A DNA stretch of 64,000 nt from Tribonema minus. Taxonomy: Eukaryota > Sar > Xanthophyceae > Tribonematales > Tribonemataceae. The DNA lies in the NCBI GenBank assembly GCA_017506865.1, contig JAFCMP010000026.1:62001-126000 (forward strand), in the 5' to 3' direction. This document shows, in pieces, positions 13,226 to 24,300 of the stretch (position 1 is the first letter of the stretch; every line of letters begins with the position of its first letter). The notes beneath the pieces are model-generated. The model worked only from the letters and a program-made list of their open reading frames with translations. It did no database searches and was not told the DNA's origin. Position numbers and translations under genes: made by a program.

Positions 13226-16200
13226 TCTCACACAGGCGTCATCACCGTCTCCGCGACGGGCCCCAACAACTGGTACAAGCAGCGCGCTCAGGGCGACGTG
13301 AATTTCGACGCGTACGCTCCCTACTCCAACTACGGGCTCTCCGTCATTGACATGGCTGCGCCGGGCGGCAACGCGGGCCTGATTCTCAACAGCAACAACT
13401 CTAAGTGCCGCGTGAAGGAGCTCAAGGGCGCGAAAGTCGGGTGCGTGCTTCAATTTTTTTGTGTGCCACAGACGGGACACTCATCGCTGTTTGGGAACCA
13501 GGTCTTGAAAGTCGCTGAAATCACGGGCATTGGGGTGGTGCGGACAAAGACACTTCAAATAATGAACGCCCTGAAGGCAAATACTCCCAGGGCCGCATGA
13601 AGGACCTCAAGGGCGCAAAAGTCGGGTGCGTTCTTTGTTCCTTCTGCCATAGGGGGGGGGAACTCATCACCACTTTCAGAACTAGTTCTTTGGGAGTCTC
13701 TGAAATCACGGGCCTTCGGGTGGTGCGGACAAAAATCTCAGAGACCCTGTATGGCCTGATGCTGGACAGCAACTCCTCCAAGTGCCGCGTGAGAGAGCTC
13801 AAGGGCGCAAAAGTCGGGTGCGTGCTTCTTTTGTTTCCTGCCATAGGGGGGGGCGGGCTCATCATCTCTTATGCCATAGGGAGGGAACCACTGTTAGAGA
13901 ACGAGACATCGGAAGTCGCTGAAATCACGGGCATTGGGGTGGTGCAGACAAAGATACTTCAAATCATGAACGCCCCAAAAGCGAATGCTCCCAGTGCCGC
14001 ATGAAGGAGCTCAAGGGGTGCAAAAGTCGTGTGCGTTCTTAGTTCCCGCTGCCACAGGGGGGGGACTCGTCATTGTTTCTGCCATAGGGGGGGAACTCAT
14101 CACTGTGGATTAGAGTACTTTTGAAGTTGGTTAGAGTACTCTTGAAGTTGCTGCAAATCAGGGGCATCTGTCAGCAGGGCCGCGCAGACAAAGATGCTTC
14201 ACAAGATGCTTCAAATGATGGAGCGGCCTGACAGCAGATACACCAACCTACCGTGTGAGAAAGCTCTAGGGCGCAAAAGTCGGGTGCGTCCCGCACAAAT
14301 ACAGTTTTGGACTGTCCTCTTGTCACCGAGATTGATTACCGAAAGCTTCAGCATGGCCCTACAGATGAAGATGCTCTAAACAATGAATGTTCTGATGCTG
14401 TCAGCAACTATGTACATCGAGTACCATGTGAAGGAGCTCAAGGGCGCAGACGTTGGGTGCGGTTCAAAAACAGGGGGGGGGGTTCATTGTTCACCTGTCG
14501 CCATAACTGGTACCATGAAGTCACTGAATTTATGGGCATCTCTCAGCATGGTGCTACAGACAATGACGCCTCCCATGATTAAAATGGTATGGCGCTGGTC
14601 AGAGCTTACGCAAGGCAAGGTGCCTCACGAAAGAGCCCAAGGGCGTTCAAGTCGAGTGCGCGCAAAAAATAGAGGAGTTGTAAGCTTTCTTGTCACCAAG
14701 ATTGATTACTGAAAGCACCGTTGCCCATCAGCGTGGACCTACAGACGATGATGCGCCAATTAACGAATGGCCTGACGCTTGCCAGCAAATACGCCAGCTG
14801 CCGCGTGAGGGAGTTTGAGAGCGCAAAAAGCGGGTGCGTTGAGCGGGAGGAACTCATCACTTGTCCCGGTTGTTGCCAGTTCCAGCATCTGTGGTTACTT
14901 CGACGTATCACAGACTGTTGTTTTACCTTGGCTCCAAACTTAACGCAAAGTACAGCACGAATAGCGTGCAGGATAGACAGCGTCACCGAAGCGACACGCG
15001 TTGCACGCCACGTTCCTACGACAGGCCTTTGCAGCATGGGGTCACTTCTGGCACTGGCGCACACAATATCCGTGGTTCTCTCGGAAGGCCTTCGCAATGT
15101 TCAAGGCGCAGTCTCTCTCAACAGGTCGCGCCAAGACACAACCTGCTTCACACGCCGCTTCCATGTGATAAATGCGTATGCCAGGACCCAACCCAGGCAC
15201 AACACGACTCGCAGCTGGTGCATCGTAGAAGTGATCATTGAGAACCGAGGCGCAAAAGACGAGCCGCGACGTCAGTGTCCACCAGCCTGAGGACTCAACC
15301 TCAACATGAGCTGAGCTGAGCGCTGTCACGCGCTGCCACACCGCTCCGCAGGTGCTCCGCGCTCGACTGGATCTACGCGGCGTGCTGCTACAACAAGAAG
15401 TCTGGGTTCTACAGCAGCTGGCTGCTGGGGACGTCCGCGAGCGCGCCGTTCGTGTCCGGCGTGGCAGCGCTCATCACATCGCAGGCGGAGCGGCGGCTGA
15501 AGCCCACACAGATGGCGCGCCGCCTGCGCATGGTGAGTATTCTACTTCAACTTTGAAGTATTAACTTTTGAAGTATTTTGGCTTGTTGAAAAGTCGTATC
15601 TGGCGTAGCAGCGCTCAGAACATCGCAGGCAGAGCGGCGGCTCAAGCCCAAGCGGAACTGTTTTGTGCGGGGTGGCAGCGACCTTCAAATCGCAGGTGGA
15701 ACGGCGCCTGACGCCCGTGCAGATGGCGCTTCGGCTTCTGACCGGCTCACTTCAACCTTGAAGTACTACAGTGCTGAAAGTTTAGTGTGTGGGGCGGAAG
15801 CAATCTCCACGTCGCAGGCGCCAATCGACAAGGTACAAACGGCACGCATACATACCCCTTGCGCTTCACCAACCAATGACGCCACTGCTGCGTTTCCCGG
15901 GCTTCTCGCTTCGTGGCACGCGTACTGGTTAGGGTTTGGGGGAAGCCGCCAACCACCGAGCAGTGCCATCTGCCAAGTCCAGCCTGTCCCCCGCTGGCTG
16001 TTCACGCCAATGGCAGTGCGCCTGATGCGCATACATTCAAGTTAAATCAAGTACTCAAACATGGACGTATACATGCAGGTGCTCCCCTGTTTGCGCAATA
16101 AGATGCACATACATCGCAGTACCCAGACATATAGAAGTACATATACATGCACATGCTCCTGTTTGAGTCATAAGAGCTGTTCATACCCCCCTACAACACC

Positions 16201-16606
16201 TCGTCCTGCACTGCGCCCAGGAGACCCCCGTTGCACAGTGCTGCGGAATCAGGCTTTCGACGCTGGCCTACCAGCTAGTACTCTGCTACAGCCGTGTGCC
16301 TAGCAAGGAGTGCTGCCGCACACGCTGTTGCCCCTCCCACACCCCTTGCAATAACTCCACACTCTTCACGGCCTGTTCCCCTTGTGGCGCGAAATCAGGC
16401 TCTGAACCCCCCGCTGCCTCTCCCGGACTCTTCGCGACAGCATCACTCTCCATGAGGCTTGTCCCCCTTCTGCAAAATCAGGCTCTGAACCCCCTGCTGA
16501 TGACTGCCCGCTGCCCCCCCAGGCCACGGACGACGTTGGCCAGGAGGGCCCGGACCCCCTTTTTGGCTACGGCGTCATCGACGCGAGCAAGATACTGCGG
16601 AAGTGA
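4245..16606 (+). CDS. secreted subtilisin-like serine protease (peptidase S8), seven exons
   Basis: This encodes a predicted endopeptidase of 509 aa. Exons: 4245-4800, 8170-8387, 10494-10595, 11337-11520, 13236-13440, 15352-15532, 16523-16606. Every junction is GT-AG and the phases (1,0,0,1,2,0) join without a frameshift, ending in TGA. Residues 1-24 form a signal peptide (Arg, then a Leu-rich core, then GAAA). Residues about 30-125 resemble an I9-type inhibitory propeptide. The catalytic set is complete: Asp184 in VAVLDTG, His227 in HGTWVAGIIAG, oxyanion Asn329 in ASAGN, Ser450 in GTSASAPFVSG. The substrate is unknown; the signal peptide suggests secretion or vacuolar delivery. The start at 4245 was chosen because it heads the signal peptide; the frame is open upstream to 3873, so a longer N-terminus cannot be excluded. 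The introns hold many partial copies of the adjoining exon ends. Confidence 0.93.
4820..5003 (+). repeat. dispersed ~180-bp intronic repeat, copy 1
   Basis: Runs from ATGCCTCGAACGC to TTTGATTCGTTTCCATT. Its conserved core includes GACTCGTGGCCAATTGC, GGTTATTGGTGGAAGGCA and TAACCACACCTTGTCACC. It lies in intron 1 of the protease gene, 20 bp after the donor. It has no ORF of its own and its origin is unknown (SINE- or MITE-like in size). Confidence 0.85.
5330..5379 (+). repeat. donor-side copy of protease exon 1 end
   Basis: Repeats the last ~45 bp of exon 1 (AGCTTGGAAGAG, then GGCAGTGCTCG, then a CACCG|GTGAGCAC donor in place of CACAG|GTGAGCGC), followed by a similar intron start. Several in-frame codons are lost, so it is not a usable exon. 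Confidence 0.75.
5643..5818 (+). repeat. dispersed ~180-bp intronic repeat, copy 2
   Basis: Same element and orientation as at 4820. It follows the exon-1 junction copy at 5330-5379, so this copy probably arose by tandem duplication of exon end plus intron start rather than by independent insertion. Confidence 0.85.
8500..8920 (+). repeat. donor-side copies of protease exon 2 end
   Basis: Three decaying copies of the exon 2 tail (IAGADSAGATPIGVAP, ECKLILIK) each end at AAG|GTA or a derivative, near 8578, 8765 and 8914. Exon 2 itself ends at 8387, giving intervals of about 191, 187 and 149 bp. Identity falls with distance: the first copy keeps the frame, and the last has stops and indels. A further trace (ATTATCGCGGGAGCAAAT) is at about 9260. 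Confidence 0.85.
8938..9112 (+). repeat. dispersed ~180-bp intronic repeat, copy 3
   Basis: Same element as at 4820, sense orientation, inside protease intron 2. It retains GACTCGTGGCCAGTTGCC, GGTCATTGGTGGAAGGCAT and CTACGATCTTTTGATTTG. Confidence 0.85.
10071..10256 (-). pseudogene. antisense fragment of the F-box-like family (exon 4 plus intron 3 part) in protease intron 2
   Basis: Read on the minus strand, this matches the exon 4 region of the triplicated gene at 30139-30325 and 36070-36260. After an acceptor-like CCAAACCAG the frame gives QLQMGFQEGFVRL, comparable to QLYVGLQQDFVRL (copies A and B) and QLLIGPQEDFVRL (copy C). The protein similarity despite DNA divergence suggests the exon was once under coding constraint. 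The 5' part ends in the GCGGAAGT hairpin repeat. Confidence 0.65.
10713..10784 (+). repeat. donor-side copy of protease exon 3 end
   Basis: Repeats GGGCATTGTGCACGCCGTC, GCGGCGC and CATCATCAACATGTCGCTC from exon 3, with the donor degraded (GCAGTGCATA in place of GCGGTGCGTA). It encodes IKGIVHAVKSGADIINMSL in frame. Confidence 0.85.
10908..11080 (-). pseudogene. second, more decayed antisense F-box-family fragment, in protease intron 3
   Basis: Resembles 10071-10256 (TTGGCTTGGCGGTCAG, GCGCATGTGCTACAC, then the hairpin repeat GAGCGGAAGTAAAT). The exon-derived part is largely eroded. The two fragments flank protease exon 3 in the same orientation, so they may reflect one insertion later duplicated locally. 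Confidence 0.55.
11560..12061 (+). repeat. donor-side copies of protease exon 4 end
   Basis: Four tandem copies of the exon 4 tail (GCAACGCCTCGCTCGGGCAG to GGGCTGCCAG|GTATGT) end at 11664, 11777, 11908 and 12060. The true exon ends at 11520, so units are about 113-152 bp. The first copy is nearly identical (an added GTC codon). The third has changed its donor to GC (CCAG|GCATGT). The intron part TACCTACCCTGATGC repeats with each unit. Confidence 0.9.
12370..12515 (+). repeat. interstitial telomere-like GGGTTA tract
   Basis: Two clusters of (GGGTTA)n with variants (GGATTAGGG, AGAGTTAGG, GGACTAGGG) at about 12375-12410 and 12466-12510, inside protease intron 4. Similar short tracts occur at 785-1130, 6824-6850, 7061, 7810, 10040 and 16930. 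Confidence 0.85.
12829..13056 (+). repeat. acceptor-side copies of protease exon 5 start
   Basis: Two copies (from about 12825 and 12988) repeat the C-rich tract, the CAG acceptor and the first ~57 bp of exon 5 (GCGTC..GTC through TGGTACAAGCAGCGCGCTCAG) before running into another poly-C tract. They precede the full exon 5 at 13236. Both keep an open frame and a consensus acceptor, so they are plausible decoy 3' splice sites. Confidence 0.9.
13590..14840 (+). repeat. seven donor-side copies of protease exon 5 end
   Basis: Copies of the tail (TGCCGCGTGA, AGGAGCTCAAGGGCGC, AAAGTCGG|GTGCGT) reach their donor-like points at 13626, 13818, 14031, 14284, 14457, 14656 and 14834. The real donor is 13441, so spacing is 173-253 bp. 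The intronic part (GAAATCACGGGCATTGGGG, ACAAAGATACTTCAAAT) is repeated too, which shows that whole exon-end plus intron-start units were duplicated. The copy ending at 13817 keeps the longest coding stretch (LDSNSSKCRVRELKGAKVG). Confidence 0.93.
15590..15835 (+). repeat. donor-side copies of protease exon 6 end
   Basis: Three decaying copies of the exon 6 tail (GGCGTRGCAGCGCTCA, TCGCAGGCRGAGCGGCGG, CAGATGGCGC) at about 15597-15655, 15668-15740 and 15785-15831. They follow the true donor at 15533. The catalytic Ser segment is not included in any copy. Confidence 0.75.
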
Positions 16607-18120
16607 GAAGGCGCTTATTAACCACTCTGCGAGAGGCAGGCGCGCAAGCGCTCGTGCGCGCTCGCATGTACCGCGTGCAGCGGCACACGCGCAGCCGGCA
16701 GCAGAACCGCCGCTGCGCTGGCGCGTACTTCAATGTTGAAGCATGAGGGAGCGAACGCGGCGTCGGGCGTACCGTGTGCGTGCCAAGGGCAGGGGGAGCG
16801 TCTTGTGCGAGTGTGCCGCGCCTCGCGGCCGGCAGCTGATCGCTGCTGCTCGCGTGCGCTTGAAGAGCGCTGCGGCGGCCGCATGCGCACGAGCTCGCTC
16901 GCACTCAGCGCAAGTCCTCGGTGACCTAGCGTTAGGGCTAGCGCTGCGGCCCCCCAAGGATCCGTCTCGCACCGCGATTGCGTCTGTCATGTGATTTTAG
17001 TTTTGGCGGCGGCAGTGGCAAGTTCCACCTGCAGCGTGCTAGCCTCGGAGGCTGAGATGCCTGAGGAGGGAAGAGGGCTCATCACATCGTGCAGCACGTC
17101 AGCAAGCGTGCTGGTAGTGCTGGGTTTTATCCGCGGAACCCCCAGCTCAGCTGGCACCATAGGGGGTGAGAGTGACCCCCAACCTGTGCAGTACTTCGTC
17201 AGTACGTACCCCCCCCCCCCCCCCCCCCCCCATGTGCGCCTACTGTGTTCCCCACTGTTGTGAACAGACGTGGTATCAGGGTGCTTTTGGCGACGAGTAT
17301 TCGTACCCCCTGCCCCCTCTGCTTTTGAGCAGGCATGCACCCGAGGCAACCCGAGCCCTGAGTGACCATGGTGCTAGGCATAAGGCCGGGGGCAGGGGGG
17401 CGCTTTGCTAGATTCCTGTAGTCTACTCTTACTCCCACCTTTTTTTTCACCCCCTTCCTTCCCCTGTATTACCCATCGACGCAGAGCACGCGCGGTGTCA
17501 CTACGGTGGCAGACGGCGCATCGTACCTTGTAGTGACGTCCTTAAGTGATATAGCACACGCGCCTCTGTCGGTTTGTGTGTCTTGCTTGCTGCTGTCGTG
17601 CCTGTCGTTTCCCGTCGGTGGTTTTCCGGAGCTGTCAATCATCCAAGTGCAGCATGCACGAGTCTTGCGATGAAGTCTTGAATTGAGAATCAGGAGTGGT
17701 ACTGCGCAACGTTTGTCTGGGTGTGCAGATGCTCTTGCAGCCATCAATTCTCAGGATCAGATGAATTATTTCACATCGACCATTGCACGCTCATCACAGA
17801 CAGCTGATGTGTCACCGTAACGCGCTCCGCCCCCGACTTTACAACCGGGCACCCTGGAGATCAGGGCTTCTGCAAGTGGTTTCATGCCCTGTTTGAATTG
17901 CTGGATGGTTCAAAAAGCTTCTGTACTTTGTATTAATTCTCGCTTAAAGCTAGATTGGGAATGTCCATCTTGCCACCGGAACCTACATGTGTCTTGTGGA
18001 CACTTTGAAAGTGTCCCAATGCGCATTGCCGATCGCTTGGCATCACCAAATGGCACCTCCCCTCCTCGAAGTCCTCGCCCCCCCTTTCACTCCGCCATGT
18101 GCGTCTGCACTTGAGGACTT
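16607..18120. other. intergenic: protease 3' flank, no recognised gene
   Basis: Contains the 3' flank of the protease, a C18-type run near 17210, and short unremarkable frames. The stretch 17880-18110 holds an open frame with paired Cys (CLNCW, CPSC) that I cannot assign. I see nothing else to annotate. Confidence 0.5.
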
Positions 18121-18374
18121 GAATTCAGAAAGGCCTCAAGGGAGGCTAAGTCGCCTATGCGATCAAAAAGGTTGTTTCAACGCAGCAGTCTGCACTGTGC
18201 CCTAGGAACGTGGACATCGGCGGTGCAACACAGCCCAGCATTTGCGCTCCGTGTATGTACGCCATGATGCGCTCGGCCAGCTCCCGTGCCACCATCATAC
18301 TCAGCTCAATGAGAATCTGACGCTTACCAAGCCCGGCCTCGCGCAACACATCTGCCTCGCCCCCCCTGAGCACA
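18121..18374 (-). mobile_element. 3'-end relic of the OTU/RT retrotransposon, inverted
   Basis: The minus-strand frame here (ADVLREAGLGKRQILIELS, ending GHSAD) matches the last ~75 residues of the retrotransposon protein encoded at 24700-24926, followed by its 3' untranslated end (AAAGGCCTCAAGGGAGGC in plus orientation). It is 5' truncated at CTGAGCACAGTGCG and abuts the full-length ORF in opposite orientation. Divergence shows it is older than the 25007-26497 copy. Confidence 0.85.
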
Positions 18375-21300
18375 GTGCGTCTGTACGTATGGACAATGGG
18401 TGTGCTGCCTGGCGAAAGTCGTGCTAGCGATAGCGGCGCAACGATGTCAAGCAACGATCGTGTGCCCAGCACACCTGGCAGTGCCGCAGCTGCTGTCGCA
18501 GCGGGCGCTCAGTCTAGCGAATGCCCCAGGGACCCGACGGGATCACACTGGCAAGGCCTGCTGGGGGCGGCTGGCGCACTCGCGCGCAGGGTACGTGCAC
18601 TGGCCCTTGCCCCCAATCGGGCACGCGTCACGGTGCTTTGCGCTTGGCCGACGGGTACCAAGCTTGGACCCTGCCGCACGTCACGCCGACTGCATATGCG
18701 GCCGGCGCCCAGCGACGCGCCAGCAACACAGACCCTGCTGGGCCGGACTTCCTGCGCACCGCTGGTGAGTCAGATGCATGACCTGACGGTCACGTTCAGC
18801 TTGCTCTCCCTCCGAGAAGAAGGTAATGACCTGGCAACGGTGTTTGACCAACTCTCCCTTAGGGAACCGGTCGTTGCCAGGTCGCCTCGCCAGCCAGCCG
18901 GGAAACGTGGTGAGTCAGACGTAACGCAGGCTGGTGATAACAGCACCCACGCAACAATGACCGAGACAGCACCTGTCACGGCTATGGTTGCCAGTGGAAA
19001 GCGCAGTCGACGCAGAGGTAAACACAGACGGCGGACGCAGGAGCGACAGGCCCAGTGCGACAATTCTCGTGCACCCCTGGCACCAGCCACCACACCGCCG
19101 AGGGGCGGTGCCTCTGCCCCCTCAGCACCAATATCCGGGCCGGCGAAGGTCACCACCGTGACGGTGGCGACCCGGATACCCTCAACCGTGTGCCATACAG
19201 TCACCGTGGAGGAGCAGCAAGACGCGCTGGCAAAAGCCACCAACTATGGTTTTTCCACTTGGCACACGGGCCTGCAGGCACTCCACAAACAGGCGCTTGG
19301 GGAAAACACAGCGACGCTAGCACGTGGTGGGGAGCTTCGCCCCGTGAGCAACGTGGGCAACGGCAACTGCCTGATTCATACAGCTCTACACGGCATAGAC
19401 AGCGTCGCAGTTGAGCACGGACTGCCGGCCCCAGCACTGGTGATTGCCATGCGAGAGGCACTGCTGGACGGGATGGTGGCATACGTCACGCAGGGGGCGG
19501 GCAAACAAGGGGCCAGCATGTCATCGATGCGTCAACTGACCGCGCATGCAGCAGCCCAACCTGCGTGTACACGTGAACAATTCGACACGTACGGGACACG
19601 CGCTCGCTGCCTCGCAATCGAGTACGGCACAAATGAAACGGACAGCGCGGACAGCGGGCACACGCTCCTGCTGCAACGCCTACAGGAAGAGGGCGTGTGG
19701 GGACGGCCCCTCGGTTTGTCTGTGTGGGCCATTGTTGCAGCGGTCTACGCGGTCTCGGTGACGGTGTGGCAGGCCGAGCCTCAGGCCACTGGCAGCACGC
19801 AAAAATCAACAGGGCTGGTGCTGGCACAACTGATGGGGCTGCCAGCGGTATTCGCACCGGCAACTCCAGCTCAGCCTGACTGCCATCTGGATGTGCTGTG
19901 GACGCCGCCTGGGCTATATACAAATGTGGGACACTTTGAACTGCTTGTCGCCCCTGCGGCAGCTCCGCCCTTGCCAACCACTATGACAGCGTCGGCGACC
20001 ACTCAAGCTAACAGCACCCACATCACGGCTCCGAGTCGGACACAGCCCCGTACTGCGCTGCAGTTGCCACAGCAGCCTGAGCCACTGAGGTGTCCTTTAT
20101 GCACACTGGCATTTTGGCAGCTTGGTCAGAAAGAGGACAGCAAACAGCGAGGCAAACTGTCAGCTGCGAGCCGCATGGCACCGGTAGTGGCCCACTTCAA
20201 CGGTGGTAGCTGCACGAGGTCGATGCTGAACCCTGAGGCGAGCACATCACACTGTCAGCAAAATCTGGCGGCAGCATACGCCAAGGGCATCCGGCAGCAG
20301 GTTGATCACGACCCATCCGGTGACCGTGCCCCTTCAGGCAGCAGTACCTGCAACACTGGGGCACACCATGCCAAGCGTGTGCAGGAGATGAGCACCATGT
20401 ATGGTTGCACGGCAGAAGACTTCCTACGGGCGGTAAGGAAGCTGAGTGCATGCACAGGTGCCTGCGGTCTGGTCCATATGTCAGCCAGCGCGGGGCAGAG
20501 GCAATGCGCGCTGACCTCGCCATGCCACACGTGTCGACGGAATGGAAGCGCCCCCACGCGCGCACGCCCGGCAGTACCCCCGGGCCAGTCCGAGGGCGGG
20601 GGTGCGGGTAGCGACGGCGCGGCCGCGGCGGCGGGGGCTGCCGCAGCGACACCTCCAAAGCCACCGGCGGTGCCGGCTAGTGGCGCTGCCAACTCAAAGT
20701 CCAGCAAGAAACGCCCGGCGGCCACGGCAACCGGCGCGCAACGCCGGCGCCGAACGGCAGCTGCTGCAGCACCGCCTGGCAGCGCCGGCAGCCGCACTCA
20801 GTCTAACAGCCTAAGGCTGCAGGACAGCAGCCCCCCCCACGGGACGGCCGTGGGATGGGCGGACATGGACTTGGACCCGCCGGACGATGCCGCGTCACCG
20901 CCCCCCCCGACCACCACCACCAGTGGCAGGCCCTCAAAGCCCCAGTCACGAGCATCCCTGGCTTGGGACCTCTCGACGCCCTCGGTCGTCCACGCACTTG
21001 ACCAGACCAATGAGGCGGATCTACTGCTGCTACGGTTCACCACGACTGCCAACCCCTTCCGCACTCAGCTGCAGTGCACCCAGTGGGCACGGCTAGTGGA
21101 GCACGCCACACGACTACTGGCGGACGCCACAGACAGTGCACGTGAGGCGGCACGGGTGCGCCTCCACCATGGTGCCGGGGCGTTTGCTCATCAGGTTTCT
21201 CAGACTCTAGTGCAGCGCGGCTACAGGCTGCTGCACCTGCTAGCAGCAATGGCCTTTGGTAGGCAACCGGAGGGAACCGGTATGCCGCCTGCGGCCCGGC

Positions 21301-24300
21301 TGGCAGCGTTGCTGTCTGGCGACTTTGCGGAGCTACTGAGAAAGACGCTGTCAGCAGCAGCGGCGCTGCGGGCCCCCAAACCAAACAACGCAGCTACGGC
21401 GTCGGCACAAACGAACTTCGATGCCGACTGGACGGAGGCTGACTCCAGGCAGCAAACAGCATGCGCTGCCCTCTCAGGCAAGCGACGGGGGGTAGGCCTG
21501 GCTGCCGCACGACTAGAGGCGCGTGAAGCATGCGCCCCAGCAGACGAGGTCACGGCACAGGTGCTGGCAGCAAAGCACCCTGAAACTGGCACCCGGCCCG
21601 GGGTAGTCGATACGCCAATGGAGCAAGTGCGCGGCCTGGTACGCGACGCCCGGCGGCACTGCTTGCACGGCGCAGGGGTGGCAACGACCGCCGGGCCCGC
21701 TGGCAGCGGCAGTCCCGTCTTCGAATCGGGTCAGGCGCATGATCGCAGCGATAGGCCTGAGGATGCTGCCAGCGCAGCCGGACGGCGCCTCGAGGTGGAG
21801 GCGACAGACATACTGTCGACCTTGTCCGCAGCAGGGGCGGGGAAGGCAGGAGGGCTGGACGGCCTACGCTATGAACACCTCTTGATGGCCGCTGGGCCTG
21901 GTGCACCAGTGAAAGCAGCCACCCGCCCCGTGGGCAGTGCCTCGCCAGGACTAGCTGGTGATTCAGAATCGGATGTGATGGAACCGGCATTCGCCCATCA
22001 CCTGGCCAAGGTGTTCACGACGCTGCTTGTTGAGCCCGAACTGCTGCCGGAGCAATCGCAACGGCTTCTCCGCGCCGCGGCCCTCTCAGGCATAGGACAG
22101 AAGCGGCGTCCGATCGCCTGCTCCAGTGTCTGGCGCAGACTCCTCGGGTCCACAGCGGCACGGGGTGTCAAGGGCAAAATATCGGGGCTGCTGGCCTCCA
22201 TGTCGCAGTTTGGCGTAGGATACCGGTCTGGCGTCGAGCATGTGGCAGCGCGCGCGCGCGTGTGGCACGAGCTGTATGGCACCACAATCCAGCTGGACTG
22301 TGAGAACGCATTTAACAGTGTGGATCGCGCCGCCATTGTGCGGGGACTTATGCTCTTCTGTCCGGAGCTGCTCCCGCACTTTGAGTCCGTATACTGTGGT
22401 GACACTGCCCCAGAGATGCGAGTGGAGGTGAACGGTGAAGCTCGCATTATCTGCTCCCACCTAGGGTGCCAGCAAGGGGACCCTCTAGGGCCGCTGTACT
22501 TTGCAGTGGCAGCGGCATTCCTACTCTTCTACCCTGATGGAGTGAGTGCGACGCCCGGCAGTATGCCGGCCTACGGCCACAGCACAGCGGAACCGCCAGC
22601 CCCGCACTGCGCTTTCCTGGATGACCTCAACGTGCTGCAAGCTGCCTACTTCGACGATGCAGCGGCCGCTGGGGTGGCAGAGGTGATCCGTCGGCTTGCG
22701 GCAGGGGGCCTACGCGTTCGACCAGACAAGTCGCTGGCCATTGCCATGCGCGGCACAGTGTTTGATGAAGCGGCCAGAGCACGCCTGCGCGCCCTTGACA
22801 TACCGTTTGTGGACGCCACCATGCCAGAATCCAGTCAGGGCTTTACGTCGGTCGGGGTACCGGTAGGGCACCCAGCCTATGTGCATGCTGCCATGAGCAA
22901 GCATCTTGTTGACGCAGGGACATGGCGATTGTCGTGGCAGCTAGCTGGGATGGCGCGGCATCACCTACAGGCAGCACAATTCATTCTGCGCAGGTCACTG
23001 ACAAAGCGCATGGGCTTCTTAGCTCGGGTCGTTGACACGGCTTTGAGTGAGACATGGCTGCACGCATTTGACGGGTTCTGTGCATGGACGCTTGAACGCA
23101 TGCTGCACCTGCACGGCTGCGCTACCGCGGCAGTCATGAAGTCACACCTGCTGGCCGCCTGCACTGCTGGTGACAATGAGGTAGCCAGCAGTGGCAGCGT
23201 GCTGGTATTGCCGCGCTTGGGCCCGCCAGAACTCACGGACATCGCAGTGCCACTGCGGGCGTCACGGTTGCCGGAGCGACGAGGCGGTCTGGGCATGCCG
23301 CTTTTGGGGCTACTGGCACCAGCCGCATACACGGCCCAGGCATGCACAACACTGCGGCCTGCAATAATTCATGCCACTGTGGCAGCAGGGGCCCTGAGGC
23401 TCGGCACTGACGAACACGGCGCAGTCACCTGGTTCGCGCAGCACTCATGCGCAATACGCGAGGACCAGGGACTGCCGCCAATCATCGAGGCCGTGCGACG
23501 CTCTACGCGAGCGCTGACAGCTGATGGCGGCGAAAAATCACGCACAGCTGTGGCCGAGCAGCTCCCAGCATCGTTGCTACGGTGGGCAGCGGATACAACG
23601 GCCGCAGCGTCGACGCTCCCCACTGCGGTGCAAGCGATCTACGCCGCAACTGCCGTCACGGAGACGGGGACCACTGAGCCAGCCCCACACACCCACGGCA
23701 TTGTGCCTGGCGCCGAGGCGGCCGCTGCGGCGGCGACCGTACCTGGCCCTCAAGCCGCTGCCGCGGCTGCCTCTTCCACGCCCGCTAAAACACAAACTAG
23801 CGCGGAAGAAAGCAGCTGCAGCGGCGGGCAGGAGGACGACGACGACGACTGGGAGGCCTATGCTGACGAGATCTGCAGAAAGGTAGTGCCCCGCCGCCGG
23901 CGCGGTCACTTCACGCACGGACTACAAGCCGGCCTTTCAAATGTTCTTCGACGTCAATACGAGGACTGCCTGGTGGAGGACCTAGAGGCTGCCTCGGCTG
24001 GTGCCGTGGGCAAGCCGACGCAGGCTACACTTATTGGTGACTTGCGTGACACCAGCCGCCGCCGCCAACAGGCTAGCGCGCGGGTCCTGGCGCAGCTGCG
24101 CAGCCAGCGTGCGTCCGGGGCAATGGCGTGGATGAGCGTGCCACCCGCTGCCAATGACCGCCCGGGTGCGGCGCCCATGTCCAGTATGGCAGCAGCCACG
24201 ATGATTATGGTTGCGATCTTTATAGACGGGTGGGGCATACAGGGCGAGGTGTGCCCATGGCGGTGCAGTGACGTGAGCCCCACCTCCACGCATGCGATCA

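Noticed and set aside
13441..14840. CRISPR-like repeat array
   Set aside because: The repeats are irregular, diverged, coding-derived and in a eukaryotic intron; there are no uniform spacers.
17884..18114. Small Cys-pair protein (CLNCW, CPSC)
   Set aside because: Zinc-ribbon-like spacing, but too short and without a start context or a second copy; noted only in the intergenic entry.
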